Shown here piece by piece: positions 4,898 through 7,825 of a stretch of DNA of 7,825 nucleotides. The position numbers and the translations under genes are program-made. Source of the stretch: Pseudomonadota bacterium (GTDB lineage Bacteria > Chloroflexota > Ktedonobacteria > Ktedonobacterales > JACDGC01); the NCBI GenBank assembly GCA_021323815.1, contig JAJPKG010000474.1, forward strand, positions 1 through 7,825, given 5' to 3'. The notes below the pieces were generated by a model that was given only the letters and a program-made list of their open reading frames with translations, ran no database searches and had not been told where the DNA came from. Numbering within the stretch: position 1 is the stretch's first letter; the number at the start of each line of letters is the position of its first letter.

Positions 4898-5806
4898 GTG
4901 GAAGAGCAAGATCGCCTGGACGAGAACGAGACGCAACCGGCCACCAGCGCCGCTGACACCAGCGTTCTGGAACTGTCATTCAGCCAGATCGAAGCGTTCA
5001 CTATGTGCCCGCAGCGTTGGTGGCTGACGAAGCGCGGCAATGTGCGTCGCGCCCCCGGCGAATTCCTGATCCTGGGCAGCGCGGTGCATCAGACCATCGA
5101 GGCCGATTTGCGCCAGCGGATGGCGAACCAGCCGCCACTGGGACTGGACGCGCTCAAGCAAATGTTCAGCGCGTTTCTGCGCGAGCAGTTCGCGCTGGAA
5201 GATCCCGACGGCATCATTCCCTCTGCGCGCCGCGCCGAACGCGAGCGCGATGGCATCGCTGTGGTGATCGCCTATCTGGCGGAGATCGCGCCGCACATTC
5301 GCCCCGTCGCGGTAGAGATTCCCTTCGAGTTCGCGCATCCTGATGATCCCAGCATCCTCTTTCGCGGGCGGATGGATGCCATCACCTTCCGCTCGCGCAC
5401 GCGCACGATTGTGGATTGGAAGATCGTGCGCCGGGCGTGGCCGCCGGGCGAGGAACACCGCAAGATGCAAGCGGCGGCATATCTGTGGGCCGAAGCGTGC
5501 ATGGGGTGGGAATTGAGCAACCAGGTGACGTTCATCACGTTCCCACCGGACTGGTCGCCGGAACCGGGCGATTCTGTGCGCAAGGTAGATTGGCGACCGA
5601 CCAAACCTTCTGCGGAAAAGCGCCAGATGTATGCGCAACTGGTGCGCGAGGCGGCTGCCGCCATCCGCGCGATGGAAGCGCAGGGCGATTTTCAGGCGCG
5701 CCCCTCGCCGCGCTGCGCCTGGTGCGAGGTGCGCGGCGCGTGCCCGGCAGGCGAACGCTATCTGGCGGAAAACAACATCCCCCCACAGATGCCGTCGATC
5801 ACATAG
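4898..5806 (+). CDS. PD-(D/E)XK nuclease, RecB/Cas4-like with probable Fe-S cluster
   Basis: A 302-residue protein of the PD-(D/E)XK exonuclease superfamily (RecB/AddB/Cas4 branch). Motifs, numbered from the GTG start: ELSFSQIEAFTMCPQRWW (26-43), the S..qi..f..CP..w opening with Cys37; LGSAVHQTIE (59-68) with metal-ligand His64; GRMDAI (157-162) with Asp160; IVDWKI (171-176) with the catalytic Asp173-x-Lys175 pair; QAAAYLWAE (191-199), the QxxxY motif. The C-terminal CAWCEVRGAC gives Cys273, Cys276 and Cys282, which with Cys37 match the four-cysteine 4Fe-4S clasp of Cas4/AddB nucleases. The GTG at 4898 lies 5 nt after the previous stop, with AAGGCGAGG (4879-4887) upstream; an earlier in-frame ATG at 4829 lies inside the previous gene and is less likely. 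No helicase domain is present, so a partner may be encoded elsewhere. Adjacency implies a role on the DNA or nucleotides handled by the upstream genes, but the target is unknown. Confidence 0.88.
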   Translation: MEEQDRLDENETQPATSAADTSVLELSFSQIEAFTMCPQRWWLTKRGNVRRAPGEFLILGSAVHQTIEADLRQRMANQPPLGLDALKQMFSAFLREQFALEDPDGIIPSARRAERERDGIAVVIAYLAEIAPHIRPVAVEIPFEFAHPDDPSILFRGRMDAITFRSRTRTIVDWKIVRRAWPPGEEHRKMQAAAYLWAEACMGWELSNQVTFITFPPDWSPEPGDSVRKVDWRPTKPSAEKRQMYAQLVREAAAAIRAMEAQGDFQARPSPRCAWCEVRGACPAGERYLAENNIPPQMPSIT

Positions 5807-5850
5807 GCCAGCCGGCGGTAAATGTGGTGGAAGCATTCGTGCTGGACAGT

Positions 5851-5896
5851 AGCCCGACGGGGTTTCGGTTCCGAGCCGGGAAGCTCACTGCCCGGC
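5851..5896 (+). repeat. Two-hairpin dispersed repeat, copy 2
   Basis: AGCCCGACGGGGTTTC, then GGTTCCGA, then the stem GCCGGG (5875-5880) with CCCGGC (5891-5896). Inside the loop AG/CT can add two pairs beyond an A-G mismatch, leaving a CTCA loop. It lies 44 nt after the nuclease stop and well before the merR-type gene. It is the most degenerate stem of the three copies. Confidence 0.6.
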
Positions 5897-5953
5897 GATA
5901 CCACCATCATCCGCCGGCTGCCATACGTTTTCTCTCCATCGTTCCACCTCCCC

Positions 5954-5984
5954 TTGACCCTCACGCGGCGTCATAGTTTATTCT
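5954..5984 (+). promoter_or_regulatory. MerR-type promoter with long spacer and operator dyad
   Basis: TTGACC (-35, 5954-5959) and TATTCT (-10, 5979-5984) are separated by 19 bp, the over-long spacer typical of promoters controlled by MerR-family activators, which twist the DNA to realign the two boxes. A partial dyad lies inside: ACCCTCACGC (5957-5966) against GCGTCATAGT (5968-5977), 7 of 10 positions complementary, centred near the spacer middle. The promoter is just upstream of the MerR-family gene, so autoregulation is likely. Confidence 0.7.
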
Positions 5985-6006
5985 GCGTTTTGAGGGGGTG
6001 GTTCCC

Positions 6007-6768
6007 ATGACATATACCGTCAAGTTCGTGGCAGAAGCGTCAGGGGTCAGCATTCGCACGCTGCATTATTACGATGAGATCGGCCTGCTCAAACCGGCTC
6101 AGATCAGCGCGTCGAGCTATCGGCTCTATTCGGACGCCGATCTACAACGGCTCCAGCAGATCTTGTTCTTTCGCGAACTGGGATTCAGCCTTCAGCAGAT
6201 CAAAGATATTCTGGACGCGCCGGATTTCGATCGGCGGGAAGCGCTGTTGCAGCACAAACAGGAATTGCTGATGCGCCAGCAGCGGATCGCCCGTTTGATC
6301 CAGACCGTTGACCGCGAGCTTGAGCGCGAAGAAAGGGCTATGGCAGTGGACAAACAAGAGATGTTTGACGGATTTGATCCGGAGCAATATGAGGAAGAGG
6401 GGCGCAATCTGTGGGGTAACAGCCCCACATGGAGCGAGAGCCGGCAGCGGACACGCAAGTATACGCGCGAAGACTGGCAAACCATTCGAGCAGAAGGCAA
6501 GATGATCAGCGAGGCCATCGCCGCCAGGATGGATCGCGCGCCCGATGATCCTGAGGTGCAGGAATGGATTCAGCGATATCATCAGCACATCAACGACCGT
6601 TTCTATACGTGCACTGCTCAGATTTTTCGGGGCCTGGCTGATTGCTATGTGCAGGATGAACGATTCACGGCAAGCTGGGAGGCGATCAAACCAGGGATGG
6701 CACACTTCATGAGTGAGGCGATGATCGTGTATTGCAACGCGCTCATCCATGAGGTGGAACTTGGGTAG
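6007..6768 (+). CDS. MerR-family transcriptional regulator with TipAS-like C-terminal domain
   Basis: A 253-residue DNA-binding regulator. Residues 1-70 are the MerR winged helix (YTVKFVAEASGVSIRTLHYY, then DEIGLLKP, SSYRLYSDADLQRL and FFRELGFSLQQIKDIL). Residues ~73-112 form the dimerising coiled coil, rich in Glu, Arg, Leu and Gln. From ~113 to the end lies an all-helical domain with the TipAS pattern (YEEEGRNLWGNSPTWSES, about 128-145, and EWIQRYHQHINDRFYTCT, about 186-203). TipAS domains bind bulky antibiotics such as thiopeptides, and TipA activates its own promoter and multidrug resistance genes; the ligand here is unknown. ATG 6007 is chosen because AGGGGG (5993-5998) lies 8 nt upstream; an in-frame GTG at 5998 would add three residues but overlaps that site. 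No resistance gene is adjacent within the window, so the regulon is probably itself and distant genes. Confidence 0.92.
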   Translation: MTYTVKFVAEASGVSIRTLHYYDEIGLLKPAQISASSYRLYSDADLQRLQQILFFRELGFSLQQIKDILDAPDFDRREALLQHKQELLMRQQRIARLIQTVDRELEREERAMAVDKQEMFDGFDPEQYEEEGRNLWGNSPTWSESRQRTRKYTREDWQTIRAEGKMISEAIAARMDRAPDDPEVQEWIQRYHQHINDRFYTCTAQIFRGLADCYVQDERFTASWEAIKPGMAHFMSEAMIVYCNALIHEVELG

Positions 6769-6788
6769 CACGAGGCCCCACCCCCCGG

Positions 6789-6817
6789 CCCCCTCTCCAG
6801 CAAAGTTGGGGAGGGGG
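6789..6817 (+). terminator. GC-rich hairpin after the MerR-family gene
   Basis: CCCCCTCTCC (6789-6798) pairs with GGGGAGGGGG (6808-6817) over 10 positions with one G.U, around a 9-nt loop, starting 20 nt after the stop codon. There is no T tract, so it may be a factor-assisted terminator or simply a dispersed repeat. The surrounding text (CCCCACCCCCCGGCCCCC before, GAGACAACCC after) is of a kind I have seen scattered between genes in many bacteria. Confidence 0.5.
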
Positions 6818-6842
6818 AGACAACCCAATAGACGCCGGACCC

Positions 6843-6888
6843 AGCCCGGAGGGGTTTCTGTTCCAAGCCGGGGGGTTTACCTCCCGGC
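6843..6888 (+). repeat. Two-hairpin dispersed repeat, copy 3
   Basis: AGCCC, spacer, GGGGTTTCTG, TTCCAA, then the stem GCCGGGGGG (6867-6875) with CCTCCCGGC (6880-6888) and a TTTA loop; nine pairs including one G.U. Compared with copy 1, the stem position A-T becomes G.U and pairing is kept, while the loop changes, which suggests the fold matters. Confidence 0.65.
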
Positions 6889-6917
6889 GGGCATCGGCGG
6901 CGCTCACCCATCTGCCG

Positions 6918-6973
6918 GCGGGCGCGCCCCGCGATATCTGCGCTATTTTCTAAAACCTCATAATCGCGCCCGC
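6918..6973 (+). repeat. Inverted repeat in the leader of the AAA+ gene
   Basis: GCGGGCGCG (6918-6926) is exactly complementary to CGCGCCCGC (6965-6973) with a 38-nt AT-richer interior that holds CATAAT (6959-6964), a possible -10 box. Within the left arm GGGCGCGCCC (6920-6929) is itself a perfect palindrome. A smaller AACCC/GGGTT hairpin follows at 6976-6990. The 255-bp gap between the MerR-family gene and the AAA+ gene is thus filled by structured sequence and no gene. Confidence 0.4.
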
Positions 6974-7023
6974 TCAACCCGAAGGGGGTTCGCGACGCCG
7001 ATTAAATAGAAAGCAGGCACGCA

Positions 7024-7825
7024 ATGAGTGTCCGTGTATCATTGGAGGCTAACAAGCGCGTGGTTTCCGGGGGAACGTTTGTCCCCCAGAAGCCGCGCTA
7101 TTCCTTCGCGGATCTGATATTGCCCCAGCAAACGATGGATGAGATTATGCAGGCCCTCGCGGTGCGCGACCTGGGCCACCTCATCTATGAAGAGTGGGGG
7201 TTGGGCAAAACGCACCGCCTTTCTCACAAGGTTGGAATAAATCTCTATGGACCGCCTGGCACCGGCAAGACGATGGCGGCACATGCCATCGCCGACTATT
7301 TCCAAAAAGATCTGCTGATCGTCAATTACGCGGATATCGAATCCAAGTATGTTGGCGACACGCCGAAGAATCTCACCACGCTCTTTTGGCTGGCAAACCA
7401 AAACGAGTGTGTGCTCTTCTTTGACGAGGCAGATGCCATTCTGAATCGCCGCCTTGCCCGCATGGAAAGCGCAACGGACGTCAGCGTGAACCAGACCCGT
7501 TCTGTTTTGCTCACGCTGCTGAACGAGTATGACGGCGTGGTGCTGTTCGCTACCAACCTCATTGCCAACTATGACCCAGCATTCATGCGGCGCATCCTGA
7601 CGCACATCCAGTTCACTTTGCCGGATCGTGCATGCCGGCACCGGCTGTTCGCGAAATACATTCCGCCGGAGCTGCCCACCAACGCCCATATCGACAAACT
7701 AGCGGCTCTCTCAGAAGGCATGTCGGGCAGCGAGATCGCGAATGCCGTCCTCCTGGCGGCATTCAAGGGCGCGCGCAGCCCGCAACGCTTTGTCGAGCAC
7801 GCATTGTTGGTCGAAGCGCTGGCAA
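7024..7825 (+). CDS. AAA+ ATPase (3' end beyond the window)
   Basis: The first 267 residues of an AAA-family ATP-dependent remodelling enzyme; the reading frame is open to the right edge. Walker A is GPPGTGKT (76-83) after NLY, Walker B is VLFFDEAD (130-137), sensor 1 is ATN (176-178), the arginine-finger region is FMRRILTHIQF (187-197), and sensor 2 is GMSGSEIANAV (232-242). The short N-terminal part (1-70) carries SFADLILPQQTMDEI and IYEEWGL, as in classic AAA domains, and has no substrate-binding domain, membrane segment or protease. ATG 7024 is the first start in frame near the N-terminal motif; the ribosome site is weak (AGAAAG at 7008-7013). It resembles stand-alone AAA ATPases that work with an unknown partner; the partner may lie to the right. 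It is probably a separate transcript from the MerR-family gene. Confidence 0.88.
   Translation, partial: MSVRVSLEANKRVVSGGTFVPQKPRYSFADLILPQQTMDEIMQALAVRDLGHLIYEEWGLGKTHRLSHKVGINLYGPPGTGKTMAAHAIADYFQKDLLIVNYADIESKYVGDTPKNLTTLFWLANQNECVLFFDEADAILNRRLARMESATDVSVNQTRSVLLTLLNEYDGVVLFATNLIANYDPAFMRRILTHIQFTLPDRACRHRLFAKYIPPELPTNAHIDKLAALSEGMSGSEIANAVLLAAFKGARSPQRFVEHALLVEALA

Noticed and set aside
1329..5806. Prophage
   Set aside because: The families are phage-like, but there is no integrase, capsid, terminase, tail or lysis gene, no attachment site, and the flanks are dnaE and ordinary regulatory genes; transfer from a phage remains possible but not shown.
1347..5836. Long minus-strand open frames opposite the deaminase, kinase, thymidylate-synthase-fold and nuclease genes (up to 286 codons)
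   Set aside because: They are antisense shadows of genes with clear catalytic motifs; their products are rich in Arg, His and Ala with no domain signature.
6749..7009. 86-codon open frame after the MerR-family gene
   Set aside because: It is the translation of the C-rich hairpin and repeat copy 3 (PHPPAPSPAKLGRG-like), a common artefact of dispersed repeats; it overlaps the end of the MerR-family gene out of frame.

Overview
This is GC-rich bacterial DNA with ordinary bacterial genes, including a chromosomal replicase subunit (dnaE), and with dispersed GC-rich hairpin repeats between genes. The repeat style and codon use remind me of Chloroflexota, possibly Ktedonobacteria-like, but no marker gene here fixes the lineage and this placement is tentative. 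I see no tRNA, rRNA, CRISPR array, integrase, transposase or phage structural gene.

Layout. (1) 1-1033, minus strand: the N-terminal third of DNA polymerase III alpha, cut by the window edge. (2) 1034-1328: a divergent intergenic region with a large imperfect inverted repeat and a possible promoter overlapping a perfect 12-bp palindrome. (3) 1329-5806, plus strand: five genes, namely a dCMP deaminase, a thymidylate-kinase-like P-loop kinase, a helical protein of the aGPT-Pplase2/HMUDK_hel type known from thymine hypermodification in phage DNA, a divergent thymidylate-synthase-fold enzyme, and a RecB/Cas4-like PD-(D/E)XK nuclease with four cysteines placed for an Fe-S cluster. The last three are tightly packed: a 4-bp ATGA overlap, then a 5-bp gap. 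(4) 6007-6768: a MerR-family regulator with a C-terminal TipAS-like domain and a typical 19-bp-spacer MerR promoter in front. (5) 7024 to the right edge: an AAA+ ATPase, truncated by the window.

How the genes could work together. dCMP deaminase supplies dUMP. The thymidylate-synthase-fold enzyme acts on a uracil nucleotide, since the Asn that selects dUMP is kept. Residues that shield the intermediate from water in normal thymidylate synthase appear replaced, so it may make 5-hydroxymethyl-dUMP rather than dTMP. The kinase could raise this product towards the triphosphate, or phosphorylate the base in DNA, and the HMUDK_hel protein would act on the modified base in DNA. The nuclease may process or police such DNA. 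The strongest reading of the window is therefore a bacterial, apparently non-prophage, thymine-hypermodification locus. The conservative alternative is a divergent dTMP synthesis cluster carrying one unusual member.

Repeats. A two-hairpin element of about 46 bp occurs three times in the same orientation, each time downstream of a gene (1894, 5851, 6843). Copies 1 and 2 bracket the kinase-to-nuclease block. A second small repeat type, a palindrome followed by CCCTAC, occurs twice (1850 and 2794). The second copy ends a six-unit 21-bp tandem array that sits between the kinase and the HMUDK_hel gene.
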